Shown here: piece after piece, positions 1 through 7,969 of the stretch | How positions within the stretch are numbered: position 1 is the stretch's first letter | Layout: the number at the start of each line of letters is the position of its first letter | Assembly (NCBI GenBank): GCA_039819785.1 | Contig: JBCBRH010000041.1 | Coordinates: 1 to 30,597 of the forward strand | Source: JBCBRD01 sp039819785 | GTDB taxonomy: Bacteria; Pseudomonadota; Alphaproteobacteria; Rhizobiales; Hyphomicrobiaceae | Length of the DNA: 30,597 nt | Direction: 5' to 3' | The notes under the pieces: model-generated | What the model was told of the DNA's origin: nothing | Databases searched by the model: none | Seen by the model: only the letters and a program-made list of their open reading frames with translations | Made by a program: the position numbers and the translations under genes

Positions 1-126
1 CACACCAGCCGTCAAGCAGTGCTTCCGCAAGAACGGTTCGAACCTCTCACACACATGCGTTAAGGCACTCGTCAAAGCCGGCCTCACAAACTCCAAAGCC
101 GCCCGCCAGATCGCAGGAAAGTAAAA
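1..126. repeat. Left arm of a 126-bp perfect inverted repeat at the window ends
   Basis: Bases 1-126 are the exact reverse complement of 30455-30580. Identity stops two bases after the TAA stop of the encoded fragment, and it may extend further left beyond the window. It corresponds to the 3' end of a duplicated gene and not to a recognisable insertion sequence. Confidence 0.95.
2..124 (+). CDS. 3' fragment of a repeated short Cys-containing gene (left copy)
   Basis: This is an open frame running in from the window edge for 40 codons to a TAA stop. The visible C-terminus carries two cysteines 12 residues apart in the pattern C-F-R-K-N...L-S-x-x-C-x-K-A-L, followed by a basic tail. The spacing resembles the bacterial Cys-rich repeat (GLG1/FGFR1-type, PF00839), whose repeats read C-L-K...L-S-x-x-C-x-x-A-L; that assignment is an inference from a short fragment. 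The same DNA occurs inverted at the right end of the window, so the gene is present at least twice. The start codon and any signal peptide lie outside the window. Function is unknown. Confidence 0.5.
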   Translation, partial: TPAVKQCFRKNGSNLSHTCVKALVKAGLTNSKAARQIAGK

Positions 127-409
127 GATTTCAATATTCTGCCTGTTTCAGGCGAGATTATCTGGAACGCTGGACGCCCCACGTCCAGCAACGGGTCCGA
201 ACGAAGGGCCCGTCACACCTCTCCCCAAATCGAACGCGATGAGAACGGGGAGAAAAAGCGCCTCAAGCCACTGGGATATGGGATCACTGGCTCCCTCCTC
301 TCCCAAACCTGAACGCGCAGGCTTTGGGATATGATTGCCTTTCGACCACCCTGTCGGCAAGTAAGTGAACGCGGGACGCGGGCCCCGCCTTTTTTGCGGA
401 CGGAGATTA
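127..409 (+). promoter_or_regulatory. Hairpin-rich leader upstream of the aminotransferase gene
   Basis: These 283 bases hold no convincing gene but several perfect stems. There is a small 5-bp stem at 141-153. An 8-bp stem pairs 169-176 with 182-189 around a 5-base loop. A 7-bp stem pairs 220-226 with 247-253 and encloses a 4-bp inner stem. An 11-bp stem with one bulged base spans 301-329. A pyrimidine tract with an anti-Shine-Dalgarno look runs through about 290-304. The array ends in a short G+C stem at 371-388 followed by six T (390-395), only 14 bases before the ATG. It could be an attenuator or riboswitch-like leader, or a separate small RNA; I match it to no known class. Confidence 0.45.
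371..395 (+). terminator. Terminator-like hairpin just ahead of the aminotransferase start
   Basis: A 5-bp all-G/C stem (371-375 with 384-388) is followed by C and six T. Its position between the leader hairpins and the ribosome binding site (GGAG at 402-405) fits conditional termination or the end of an upstream small RNA. Confidence 0.45.
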
Positions 410-1663
410 ATGCGCATGGCAGGTCAAGCGATCGAAACCGAACCTCAACCCCACGGACTTGAAGCACTCTACGAAGGCAAGATGCCGTATCCTTTTCAGC
501 GGGTGCGGGACCTGCTGGAGGGAACGCCACCGGGGATTGAGCCGGAGATTAATCTGACACTGGGCGAGCCGCGCGAACCGATGCCGGACTTCGTCGTCGA
601 GAAACTGGCCGAGACGCAGGCGCTCTACGCAAAGTATCCGCCCATTCGTGGCACCGATGAATTGCGCAACACCATCTCTGACTGGCTGGGACGGCGATAT
701 GGGCTCACCGGGCCAAAACGCGTTGATCCAGAAACCGAAATCCTGCCGACCAACGGTTCGCGCGAAGCGCTTTTTTTCGCGAGCCTGCCAGCCGTCGGAC
801 GTAAGGCAGGGAGAGTGGCCCGTCCTGCGGTCCTGATGGCCAACCCCTATTATGCCGCTTATATTGGGTCAGCCTTCGCAACCAATGCCGAACCAGTTTA
901 CCTGAACGGCACGCCCGACACCAGTTTCCTGCCAGACCTGGATGAACTGGCCGCTCAACCCGAGCTCCTGGATCGCGCAGCCCTCCTCTACATCTGTTCT
1001 CCCGCCAACCCCCAAGGGGTACTGGCAACCCCCGCCTATACACGCCGGGCCCTGGACCTCGCCCGCAAGCACGATTTCATGCTGTTCTTCGATGAATGCT
1101 ACTCGGAGATTTACGATCAGGACAAACCCGTTGGCGGACTGGAAGTTGCAGTTGAAACCCCTGAAAGGTTCAAAAACCTGTTGGTTTTCAACTCGTTATC
1201 CAAACGCTCGAACCTGCCGGGATTGCGGTCAGGCTTTTGTGCCGGCGACCCTGATTTTCTGAATGCCCTTGCTGGCGTCCGCAATCTCATCGGACCACAG
1301 GTGCCATTACCAACACAGGCCGCATCGGTGGCGATTTGGTCCGATGAAGCCCATGTCGAGGTCACCCGGGCAGCCTACAGGAAAAAGTTCGATATCTGCG
1401 ATGCCGTACTTCAGGGCCGTTATGGTTACCAACGGCCCGCCGGCGGGTTCTTTTTGTGGCTTAACATGGCCCATTTTGGTGGGGGCATCGACGCGACGGT
1501 AACCCTATGGAAACGCTGTGGTGTCAGGGTGTTGCCTGGAGCCTTTCTGTCGATGACGGGAACAAACGGCGTCAATCCTGGTGACGACTACATCCGAATG
1601 GCGTTGGTCGACACCCCGGAAGTGATTGAAACGGCTTTGAAAAGGATGGTCGAAGTCTTTTAA
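410..1663 (+). CDS. dapC: PLP-dependent class I/II aminotransferase, DapC-like
   Basis: This is a 417-residue fold-type I aminotransferase. The Schiff-base lysine sits in the motif N-S-L-S-K-R-S-N-L-P-G (K265), with the usual downstream Arg. The N-terminal block Y-P-F-x-R-V-R-D-L-L, then L-x-x-G-E-P, resembles succinyldiaminopimelate aminotransferases (DapC), which make the lysine and peptidoglycan precursor N-succinyl-LL-2,6-diaminopimelate. Substrate choice in this superfamily cannot be settled by eye, so the DapC role is probable and not proven. I chose the ATG at 410 because GGAG lies at 402-405; another ATG lies at 416, and a GTG at 365 falls before the leader terminator. ftsK follows after 27 bases, the order commonly seen in Hyphomicrobiales, so the two may be co-transcribed. 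Confidence 0.8.
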   Translation: MRMAGQAIETEPQPHGLEALYEGKMPYPFQRVRDLLEGTPPGIEPEINLTLGEPREPMPDFVVEKLAETQALYAKYPPIRGTDELRNTISDWLGRRYGLTGPKRVDPETEILPTNGSREALFFASLPAVGRKAGRVARPAVLMANPYYAAYIGSAFATNAEPVYLNGTPDTSFLPDLDELAAQPELLDRAALLYICSPANPQGVLATPAYTRRALDLARKHDFMLFFDECYSEIYDQDKPVGGLEVAVETPERFKNLLVFNSLSKRSNLPGLRSGFCAGDPDFLNALAGVRNLIGPQVPLPTQAASVAIWSDEAHVEVTRAAYRKKFDICDAVLQGRYGYQRPAGGFFLWLNMAHFGGGIDATVTLWKRCGVRVLPGAFLSMTGTNGVNPGDDYIRMALVDTPEVIETALKRMVEVF

Positions 1664-1690
1664 CCCCACGTTTCGCGAAAAGCGTCGTCA

Positions 1691-4600
1691 ATGTCGTTTG
1701 AGTACCAAGATACACATCACGATCGGTTCCTCCCTGAACCGCTCCACGATCGCCTGATGGGTTTCGCCACCCGCCTGGGCGGGTTGTGTGTACTTGCGGC
1801 AATCGCAGCGACATGGCTCAGCCTGCTGACCTGGTCTTCAACCGACCCAAGCCTGACACACACAACATCCGAACCAGCCCTCAACATGCTGGGGTTCCCC
1901 GGAGCCGTCATCTCCGACCTCATGCTGCAATCCTTCGGGGTCGCGTGTGTGGTTCTGCTTCTGGTTCCCACCTTTTGGGCACTCGAGATGGCCATGGGCC
2001 GCACGATCGTCAACCTCGGGTCCAAGGTCACCTATTTTCCATTTGCACTATTGGTCTTGGCTGGCGCGATGTCGTCGCTGCCCACGGCTGGTGCTGCGGG
2101 TTGGCCGTTGCACCACGGGTTCGGCGGCATTATCGGCGACGTCGTTTACCGCCTGACGTCCAGCATCGCCGCCATGCTCGTCAGCGAAAACGCAGCCTGG
2201 GCCACCGGACTTATCCTGTTCGCCTTCGGCTTCTTTAGCGTTGCAACAGCAATCGGAATGGAGTGGCGTGACTTCGTCTCAGGATTTTCGCGGTCAGGTC
2301 AGTCTGATCCAGCCTCCGACGCCTTCTCAAATAGAGACACTGATGCCGGTCCCAGAGATTATCGTGATGAGCGGCCGGAATTGAACCTGGGCGGTGAAGT
2401 CCCTCGCCGATGGCTTGATCCAGTCGACGATGAGTTCGACGATGACATCAACGACCTAGATGACATCGAGGACGAACCAGAGCCATTCCCCGTGGATGCA
2501 CCTGCTCACAAGCCAGGTCGTTATGCGGACCATGGCGCACGAGCATTTGACCGGGACGAGCCCGCGCAATCGCGCGTTCTTGAACCCGTTCCAGCGGCCA
2601 GCCCTGACCAGCAGCCAGACCCGACGCCGGCTCAGCGACCACCGAACCCTTCGGTTGACGATCAGCCTTTGCTTCGCCCACGGGCGCACACCGTGCCAGC
2701 AGCTGACCCGCACGCACGGATCCAGGCAGACAATCCCATGGGTCAGCCGATGTTGCGGCCTCAAACACCGGTCACAAGCCGTGCCCAGTGGCAGCGGCCG
2801 CATCCACACGCTCGCGAGAACCCGGTACTTCGGGGAGCGGCACATTTCCCGACTCAAGGTCGGCCACAGGCCCAGCACACTTTCCAGCCTCAGGCCACGC
2901 TTCAGGCGCGGCCAACAGCGCAACCCCAGCCAGCGTTTCGACCGCAGCCACCACTGCCGCGGCCAGGCCTGCACGCACCTATGGGGACACCGGCAGAAGC
3001 ACCGGCAACACAGAAACCCGCACCACGCACTCAGCACCCCGAACCGGCACCAAAACTCAAGCCTCGCTTTCAAAGCTTGAAAGATAGCCTCGCGCAGCAC
3101 AGCCACTCCACGTTGGTCGCCATGCAGTCGGCAAACTGGCAACCCAGCAATTGGCCACGCTCGACAAAGCCCGTTTCCGGAGCGACCCAAGCATCATCCG
3201 GTGATCCAGCAGCACGAGGGAGGCCCGAGCATGACGTCCACACCGATGATCCACTGGACCCGATGGTGGAAGACAATGCGTTCGACCGCGACACCGATGC
3301 AGCAAGCCTCGCAATCGCACGGCGGTTTGCGCCAGCACGCGTTTTAGAAGACGACCATGACCCACAAGACGACACCGCCCTGCTGCGAGCTGCAGCACCG
3401 GCGCCGTCGTCAAGACCTGAACGGCGCAAAACAGCCGATCAACGTTCTGTGTCACTGCCAAAGCCAGCGACGGCAGGTGCAGCCTTCGGCAGGCCGGACG
3501 CCAGCTCGCAGCCATCGGTCGTCGAGCCCATCGATAACCCCATCACTGAGCACCGGTCTGAGGTTGGCCCAGCGCCCGCCGCCATGAAATCCACGCTGCT
3601 GCGCGGCATGAAGTTCAAGGCCAAACGTGGCTACCAACGCCCATCACTCAACCTGTTGACGCAAGGCTTAGCCCGTGGCGCGAAAGGGCAGATCACCGAT
3701 CCTGATCTGAAGGCAAACGCCGAACTCCTGACACAGGTCCTCAACGACTTTGGCGTTAAGGGTGAGGTTCGCGGCATCGCGCCCGGGCCCGTCGTAACCC
3801 TTTACGAATTCGAGCCTGCACGCGGGATCAAGTCGTCGCGCGTGATTGGTTTGGCCGACGATATCGCCCGCTCCATGAGTGCCCTGTCAGCGCGTGTGGC
3901 CGTTATTCCAGGCAGAAACCTGATCGGCATTGAGCTGCCGAATTCCCAGCGCCAGGTCGTATTGCTTCGCGATCTGATGGAGGCGGAAGCCTACCGCACG
4001 GTTGAAGGCGGCCTGCCCTTGGTTCTGGGAAAAAGCATCGGTGGTGACCCCGTCGTGGAAGATCTGGCAAGCATGCCTCATCTGCTGGTGGCGGGCACGA
4101 CCGGATCCGGCAAATCCGTCGGTGTCAACGCGATGATCCTATCGCTTCTCTACCGCTTCGGCCCTGACCAGCTGCGCTTCTTGATGATCGATCCAAAGAT
4201 GCTGGAACTCAGCGTCTATAATGATATCCCGCATCTACTAGCCCCCGTCGTGACCGAACCTGAAAAGGCCGTGGATGTACTTGCCTGGGTCGTGAACGAG
4301 ATGGAAGAGCGCTACAAGCGCATGTCGCAACTGTCTGTCCGCAACATCGACGTCTTCAACAATCGTGTCCGCAACGCGAAGAAGCGCGGCGAAACCATTG
4401 CACGGATGGTCCAGACAGGTTTCGACACTGGGACAGGCCAGCCGGTGTTTGAAAAACAACCGCTCGACATGGATTTGATGCCGCGCATCGTCGTGGTGAT
4501 CGATGAGTTCGCCGACCTGATGATGGTCGCGGGCAAAGAGGTTGAAGGTCACGTGCAACGGCTCGCTCAAATGGCGCGCGCAGCCGGAATTCATCTTATC

Positions 4601-5218
4601 ATGTCCACCCAGCGGCCATCGGTCGATGTAATCACGGGCACGATCAAAGCAAACTTCCCAACGCGAATGAGCTTCAAGGTCGCCTCAAAGATCGATAGCC
4701 GTACGATCCTGAACGAGCAGGGCGCGGAACAGCTGCTCGGCCAAGGCGACATGCTGTTCTCAGCAGGCGGCGGGTCCGTGCGCCGGCTGCACGGCCCTTA
4801 TGTGGCTGATGACGAGGTCGAGGCGATTGCCAACGCTCTGCGGGCAGGCGGTTCGCCACAATATGTGGACCTCACACTCCCGATGGCAGACGAGGCAAAT
4901 CAAGGTGCAAACGCATCCAAAAGCCATGACCTGTTCGATGAGGCCGTTGCAATTGTCGTTCGCGACCAGCGCGTGTCGACGAGCTACCTGCAGCGCCGGT
5001 TGTCGATCGGCTACAACCGTGCGGCCAACCTCGTGGACCGCTTGTTTGACGAAGGCATCGTTTCTGCACCGGACGGCAGCGGACGGCGCAAGGTCTTGCA
5101 GACAGCATTAGCCACCACTGCAGCAGCCGACGCTGTGGACGGGGCCATCAAAGTCGAATCAGCAGCTGCCCAACCACCATTCGCTGCCCCAGCCAATGAC
5201 GATGACGAGGCGGCCTAA
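1691..5218 (+). CDS. ftsK: DNA translocase FtsK
   Basis: This septal DNA pump moves chromosome ends to the daughter cells and activates XerCD at dif. The 1175 residues divide into four parts. An N-terminal membrane domain has about four hydrophobic segments (roughly residues 25-190). A long Pro/Gln/Arg-rich linker spans roughly 200-620. The RecA-like motor carries Walker A GTTGSGKS at 802-809 and Walker B ending I-D-E-F at about 937-940. A C-terminal winged-helix gamma domain (about 1078-1145, with S-x-S-Y-L-Q-R-R-L and N-R-A-A) reads the KOPS orientation sequences. The linker is low in complexity, as is usual for the family. It follows the aminotransferase by 27 bases and precedes lolA, the Hyphomicrobiales arrangement. 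The start has only a weak ribosome binding site. Confidence 0.97.
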   Translation: MSFEYQDTHHDRFLPEPLHDRLMGFATRLGGLCVLAAIAATWLSLLTWSSTDPSLTHTTSEPALNMLGFPGAVISDLMLQSFGVACVVLLLVPTFWALEMAMGRTIVNLGSKVTYFPFALLVLAGAMSSLPTAGAAGWPLHHGFGGIIGDVVYRLTSSIAAMLVSENAAWATGLILFAFGFFSVATAIGMEWRDFVSGFSRSGQSDPASDAFSNRDTDAGPRDYRDERPELNLGGEVPRRWLDPVDDEFDDDINDLDDIEDEPEPFPVDAPAHKPGRYADHGARAFDRDEPAQSRVLEPVPAASPDQQPDPTPAQRPPNPSVDDQPLLRPRAHTVPAADPHARIQADNPMGQPMLRPQTPVTSRAQWQRPHPHARENPVLRGAAHFPTQGRPQAQHTFQPQATLQARPTAQPQPAFRPQPPLPRPGLHAPMGTPAEAPATQKPAPRTQHPEPAPKLKPRFQSLKDSLAQHSHSTLVAMQSANWQPSNWPRSTKPVSGATQASSGDPAARGRPEHDVHTDDPLDPMVEDNAFDRDTDAASLAIARRFAPARVLEDDHDPQDDTALLRAAAPAPSSRPERRKTADQRSVSLPKPATAGAAFGRPDASSQPSVVEPIDNPITEHRSEVGPAPAAMKSTLLRGMKFKAKRGYQRPSLNLLTQGLARGAKGQITDPDLKANAELLTQVLNDFGVKGEVRGIAPGPVVTLYEFEPARGIKSSRVIGLADDIARSMSALSARVAVIPGRNLIGIELPNSQRQVVLLRDLMEAEAYRTVEGGLPLVLGKSIGGDPVVEDLASMPHLLVAGTTGSGKSVGVNAMILSLLYRFGPDQLRFLMIDPKMLELSVYNDIPHLLAPVVTEPEKAVDVLAWVVNEMEERYKRMSQLSVRNIDVFNNRVRNAKKRGETIARMVQTGFDTGTGQPVFEKQPLDMDLMPRIVVVIDEFADLMMVAGKEVEGHVQRLAQMARAAGIHLIMSTQRPSVDVITGTIKANFPTRMSFKVASKIDSRTILNEQGAEQLLGQGDMLFSAGGGSVRRLHGPYVADDEVEAIANALRAGGSPQYVDLTLPMADEANQGANASKSHDLFDEAVAIVVRDQRVSTSYLQRRLSIGYNRAANLVDRLFDEGIVSAPDGSGRRKVLQTALATTAAADAVDGAIKVESAAAQPPFAAPANDDDEAA

Positions 5219-5437
5219 ACACCGCCAAGCCTCACGTCTCCCCAGCCGTTGATATTCCAGCCCCCTGTTCCTGTTTCACCGCCATTATCGGTTTCATTGT
5301 GTGGGAACGGCTCATGCCCATTGCGTGCGCCTAGTTGTTGTCGCAATCATTATCCAAGCAACACCATTGGACAGTCCCGGCTCATGACGCCGTGTGAGCG
5401 GAGCTGGCCAAGTGCATCGCGGGGGCAGGGAAAACGA

Positions 5438-6145
5438 ATGTTCAACTCAAAAACGACGACGAAGTTCACACTGGCTTTGACAGGGGTGGCAGCATGTATG
5501 CTGAGCATCGTCGCTCAAGCGGAGGCACAGACAGAAAAAGCTGTCGGCAGCGGATGGAGCGCCCAGGTCGCACCAAACGGGACGACTGGCTTAAGTCTTG
5601 ATGCCAAGCAAGCCGACACCGTACGTAAAGTCAGCAAGTACTTTAATGATCTTAAGAGCCTCCAAGGAGACTTCATCCAGACCGCAGCCGACAACACCGT
5701 CATGCGCGGCAAGTTCAAGATGCAGCAACCTGGTCGGTTTCGCTTCGATTACTCACGTCCATCACGACAAATCATTATTTCCGATGGCGAATACTTGGCC
5801 ATTCAGGACTTAGACCTTTCGAACGAAGACCGAGTCGCCTTGGACCAAACACCCTTTCGCATCCTCCTCCGAGAAGATGTCGACCTGCTCCGCGATGCTT
5901 TGATCGTCGAAGTTCAGGAATCTGATGAAAAAATCCTGCTGGCGCTAAGGGACAAGAGCCCGGATGCACCGGGCCTGATCAAGCTCGTCTTGGACGTAGA
6001 CGAAAAATTGTCACTTGAAGAGTGGGTCACGACCGACGCACAGGGCTTAGATACCCGGGTCCAGATTGGCAATCTTAAAAAGGACGAAGCCATCGCTCCT
6101 GATAATTTCGTCATAAAATCAGTGTCGCAGCCATTTAATCAATAA
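5438..6145 (+). CDS. lolA: Outer-membrane lipoprotein carrier protein LolA
   Basis: LolA is the periplasmic chaperone that takes lipoproteins from the LolCDE transporter to the outer membrane. The 235-residue product begins with a clear signal peptide (basic start, hydrophobic core, cleavage near A-Q-A-E-A-Q at about residue 30). It then shows the family signature G-x-F-x-x-x-x-P-G-R-F-R-F-D-Y, followed by alternating strands with D-x-D-x-x-L and the R-I-L-L-R block. I chose the ATG at 5438 because it starts the signal peptide and has a G-rich Shine-Dalgarno 7 bases upstream (5421-5430). The frame stays open to 5249, but that extension lacks family similarity. In many relatives an exonuclease III gene follows; here a non-coding region does. 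Confidence 0.93.
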   Translation: MFNSKTTTKFTLALTGVAACMLSIVAQAEAQTEKAVGSGWSAQVAPNGTTGLSLDAKQADTVRKVSKYFNDLKSLQGDFIQTAADNTVMRGKFKMQQPGRFRFDYSRPSRQIIISDGEYLAIQDLDLSNEDRVALDQTPFRILLREDVDLLRDALIVEVQESDEKILLALRDKSPDAPGLIKLVLDVDEKLSLEEWVTTDAQGLDTRVQIGNLKKDEAIAPDNFVIKSVSQPFNQ

Positions 6146-6258
6146 AATCAAGGCGCCCACCTGATTCGTGTGTCAGATTAGAGACTGAGCAATGCTTAAC
6201 AATTGACCACTTGACTGGAAATCGATCACAAATTCGTGAATTCGTACGGTTGTGACTG

Positions 6259-6288
6259 TTGAAAGTGTCTTCATTGGGTCTACATAAC
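6259..6288 (+). promoter_or_regulatory. Candidate sigma70-type promoter for the intergenic RNA
   Basis: TTGAAA (6259-6264) lies 18 bases before CATAAC (6283-6288), or 16 before TACATA (6281-6286). A start near 6295 would produce an RNA of about 138 bases ending at the hairpin at 6400-6428. The match is moderate. Confidence 0.4.
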
Positions 6289-6294
6289 CTTTAG

Positions 6295-6432
6295 TCAGAG
6301 GCGTCACCCTGTATTCGGCAGTGCCCCCCGTCTCGCCGAAGATGCACTCTGAAGGTGGTCGGTTTCCCTCCCGACCCCATGCGCTCAATGCGCAGAATGC
6401 GCCCAACCCCTCCCCCCGGGGTTGGGCGTTTC
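6295..6432 (+). ncRNA. Candidate small RNA with C-rich hairpin loops
   Basis: Three perfect stems follow one another: 6314-6319 with 6335-6340 (loop containing six C), 6357-6362 with 6371-6376 (loop region CCCTCCC), and an 11-bp terminator stem, 6400-6410 with 6418-6428 (loop TCCCCCC). All three expose C-rich, anti-Shine-Dalgarno-like sequence, the architecture of alphaproteobacterial small RNAs that pair with ribosome binding sites. The upstream promoter-like pair fits. No family was identified and the 5' end is a guess. Confidence 0.45.
6400..6432 (+). terminator. Intrinsic terminator-like hairpin
   Basis: A perfect 11-bp stem (6400-6410 with 6418-6428) has a 7-base loop and is followed by a broken T-rich tract. 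It ends the candidate small RNA and perhaps lolA read-through, 255 bases after the lolA stop. Confidence 0.7.
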
Positions 6433-6507
6433 ACTTTCCTGGCTAACAAATAATATCCAGCATCTATGAACTGCGCGACCGCCGCATTAGTCGGCCTGTT
6501 TCAAGCA

Positions 6508-6984
6508 TTATCGTCCGGCAAGATGCTCTATTGATTTGTGCAGGCGCTCATCGAGCTCCCGGTATTGAGCCGCGACCGAATGCAAACGATGCGACAGCTT
6601 TGCAAGGAAGTGTTCCGCAACGGCGGGGTCATCTTGCATTTGCCGATGCATTTCTTCACGCGTAATCCGCAAAGCACGAACCTGCCCGCGGGCCGTCACC
6701 GTCGATGAATGCTGAATCTCAACCAGCATTGCGAGCTCGCCGACAATCGATCCGGGAACGACGATTTCAACCAGGTCGCCGTCCAGAGGTCCTGTTGTCC
6801 GAACCGCATCACCGGCAACCACCAGAATGGCGGCATCACCAATTTCATCTTCCTTGATGATGGTCTGCCCCGCGCGATAGACGATGCGTTCAGACCGCCT
6901 AGCAATTTCCGTGATCTGTAAGGGGCTCAAGCCCTGAAAAATCCCGATGCTGCGGAGAGGCTGGACGAGTGAATTGATAGCCAC
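6508..6984 (-). CDS. Stand-alone cyclic-nucleotide-binding domain protein
   Basis: The 158-residue product consists of one Crp/PKA-regulatory-type cNMP domain plus a C-terminal helix, with no DNA-binding HTH, so it is not a Crp-like regulator in itself. The beta-roll is recognisable from Y-R-A-G-Q-x-I and the phosphate-binding cassette G-E-L-A-M-L (the Glu is kept). The Arg that normally follows eight residues later and contacts the cyclic phosphate is Ser here (Q-H-S-S-T-V), so nucleotide binding may be altered or lost. The start is GTG with GGAG 7 bases upstream. It lies downstream of the CenR/OtpR-type regulator on the same strand. As I recall, Brucella pairs otpR with a gene annotated as a PKA regulatory subunit in the same way, which suggests a conserved functional couple. 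A perfect palindrome sits directly upstream. Confidence 0.85.
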   Translation of the reverse strand: MAINSLVQPLRSIGIFQGLSPLQITEIARRSERIVYRAGQTIIKEDEIGDAAILVVAGDAVRTTGPLDGDLVEIVVPGSIVGELAMLVEIQHSSTVTARGQVRALRITREEMHRQMQDDPAVAEHFLAKLSHRLHSVAAQYRELDERLHKSIEHLAGR

Positions 6985-6996
6985 GTAGGCGCTCCA

Positions 6997-7014
6997 TGAA
7001 ACAAAGTTGTTTCA
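6997..7014. promoter_or_regulatory. Perfect palindrome upstream of the cNMP-domain gene
   Basis: TGAAACAA-AG-TTGTTTCA has 8-bp perfect arms and a 2-base centre, ending 12 bases before the GTG start and abutting the ribosome binding site. It could be a repressor operator, or an RNA hairpin next to the Shine-Dalgarno sequence. Confidence 0.5.
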
Positions 7015-7170
7015 TAAAGCCTGTCGCGATTCGTGGACCTTTATCCAGAGCTTCCAGCCCTTCGGACCAGATGTTCCATGTCTAGGCGGGATGCAGACCC
7101 CACGGCCTCAAACCTCGCGTTCCAAGTCGGACTTCTGCAGTCGATGAGCCAATGCACCCTCAAGACTCGC

Positions 7171-7857
7171 TTAAGGCACCAGCTTGTACCCACCGGTCTC
7201 AGTAACGAGTAATTCCGCATTCGACGGGTCGCGCTCAATTTTCTGACGCAGCCGATAGATGTGGGTTTCAAGCGTGTGCGTGGTCACGCCCGCGTTGTAG
7301 CCCCAGACCTCGTGAAGAAGGACATCGCGCGTCACGACTTTCTCTCCCGAACGGTACAAGTACTTCAGGATCGACGTCTCTTTCTCTGTGAGACGAATTT
7401 TCGATCCAGCGTCTGTCACAAGCAATTTTGAGGCAGGCTTGAAGGTGTAATGGCCGATAGTGAATACCGCGTCTTCGCTCTGCTCATGCTGGCGAAGCTG
7501 CGCGCGGATCCGGGCGAGCAATACGGCGAATTTGAACGGCTTCGTGATGTAATCGTTCGCGCCGGCATCCAGACCGAGAATTTGGTCAGCATCGGAGTCG
7601 TTCCCGGTCAGCATAAGAATGGGGCTCTTGAAGCCCGATTTCCGCAGCATCTTGACCGCTTCGCGCCCGTCCATATCCGGCAAGCCCACGTCAAACAACA
7701 CAAGATCGAAGTGATCGCCTTTGGCAGCTTCGACCCCTGTCGTGGCCGTGTCTGCGATAGTGACGTCGAACTCTTCATGGAGTGCGAGTTGGTCTTTGAG
7801 GCTATCTCTGAGATCATCATCGTCATCAACGATCAAAATCTTTCTTGCCGTGCTCAT
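7171..7857 (-). CDS. cenR: OmpR-family response regulator, CenR/OtpR type
   Basis: This 228-residue two-component regulator has a receiver domain (acidic cluster D-D-D-D-D at 11-15, phosphoacceptor D56 in D-V-G-L-P-D-M-D-G, Thr in M-L-T, K106 in I-T-K-P-F) and a C-terminal winged helix (about 130-228, with T-H-T-L-E-T-H-I-Y-R-L-R). The sequence, especially F-K-F-A-V-L-L-A-R-I-R-A-Q-L-R and the ending T-E-T-G-G-Y-K-L-V-P, matches what I know of the alphaproteobacterial envelope regulator CenR (OtpR in Brucella). The cognate kinase is not in the window. I took the ATG at 7857 because it begins the receiver and has GGAG 9 bases upstream. The divergent L,D-transpeptidase and the adjacent cNMP gene fit an envelope role. 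Confidence 0.85.
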   Translation of the reverse strand: MSTARKILIVDDDDDLRDSLKDQLALHEEFDVTIADTATTGVEAAKGDHFDLVLFDVGLPDMDGREAVKMLRKSGFKSPILMLTGNDSDADQILGLDAGANDYITKPFKFAVLLARIRAQLRQHEQSEDAVFTIGHYTFKPASKLLVTDAGSKIRLTEKETSILKYLYRSGEKVVTRDVLLHEVWGYNAGVTTHTLETHIYRLRQKIERDPSNAELLVTETGGYKLVP

Positions 7858-7876
7858 TCTTCGAGGCTCCGTCACC

Positions 7877-7896
7877 ACTTCACGATGTCCTGAAGT
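7877..7896. promoter_or_regulatory. Inverted repeat in the cenR / L,D-transpeptidase intergenic region
   Basis: ACTTCA-N8-TGAAGT lies 20 bases upstream of the cenR start, in the 112-base divergent spacer (7858-7969). It is a candidate operator, possibly for autoregulation; nothing more can be read from the sequence. Confidence 0.3.
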
Positions 7897-7969
7897 TGTA
7901 TCACTTATGTTGATCTGGAAATAGTAGTTCGGCCCGACGCTTCAATCTAATCTGAGCACGCTCTTAGCC

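Larger units (their letters stand above)
6146..6507. other. 362-base gene-free interval between lolA and the cNMP-domain gene
   Basis: No open frame here looks real on either strand. The left part (6146-6258) is A+T-rich and contains several -35-like TTGAC words. The right part carries a promoter-like pair, two hairpins and a strong terminator hairpin, described separately as a candidate small RNA. Bases 6433-6507 are the downstream region of the convergent cNMP-domain gene. Confidence 0.7.

Noticed and set aside
2456..3190. Long minus-strand open frame opposite the ftsK linker
   Set aside because: It is a shadow of the Pro/Gln-rich coding region, Cys/Trp/Arg-rich and without a ribosome binding site.
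5249..5437. N-terminal extension of lolA
   Set aside because: It would bury the clear signal peptide; the ATG at 5438 has a good Shine-Dalgarno.
6259..6432. 6S RNA, SRP RNA or tmRNA in the lolA-downstream interval
   Set aside because: It lacks the long closing stem with central bubble of 6S, the SRP tetraloop core, and the tRNA-like ends of tmRNA.
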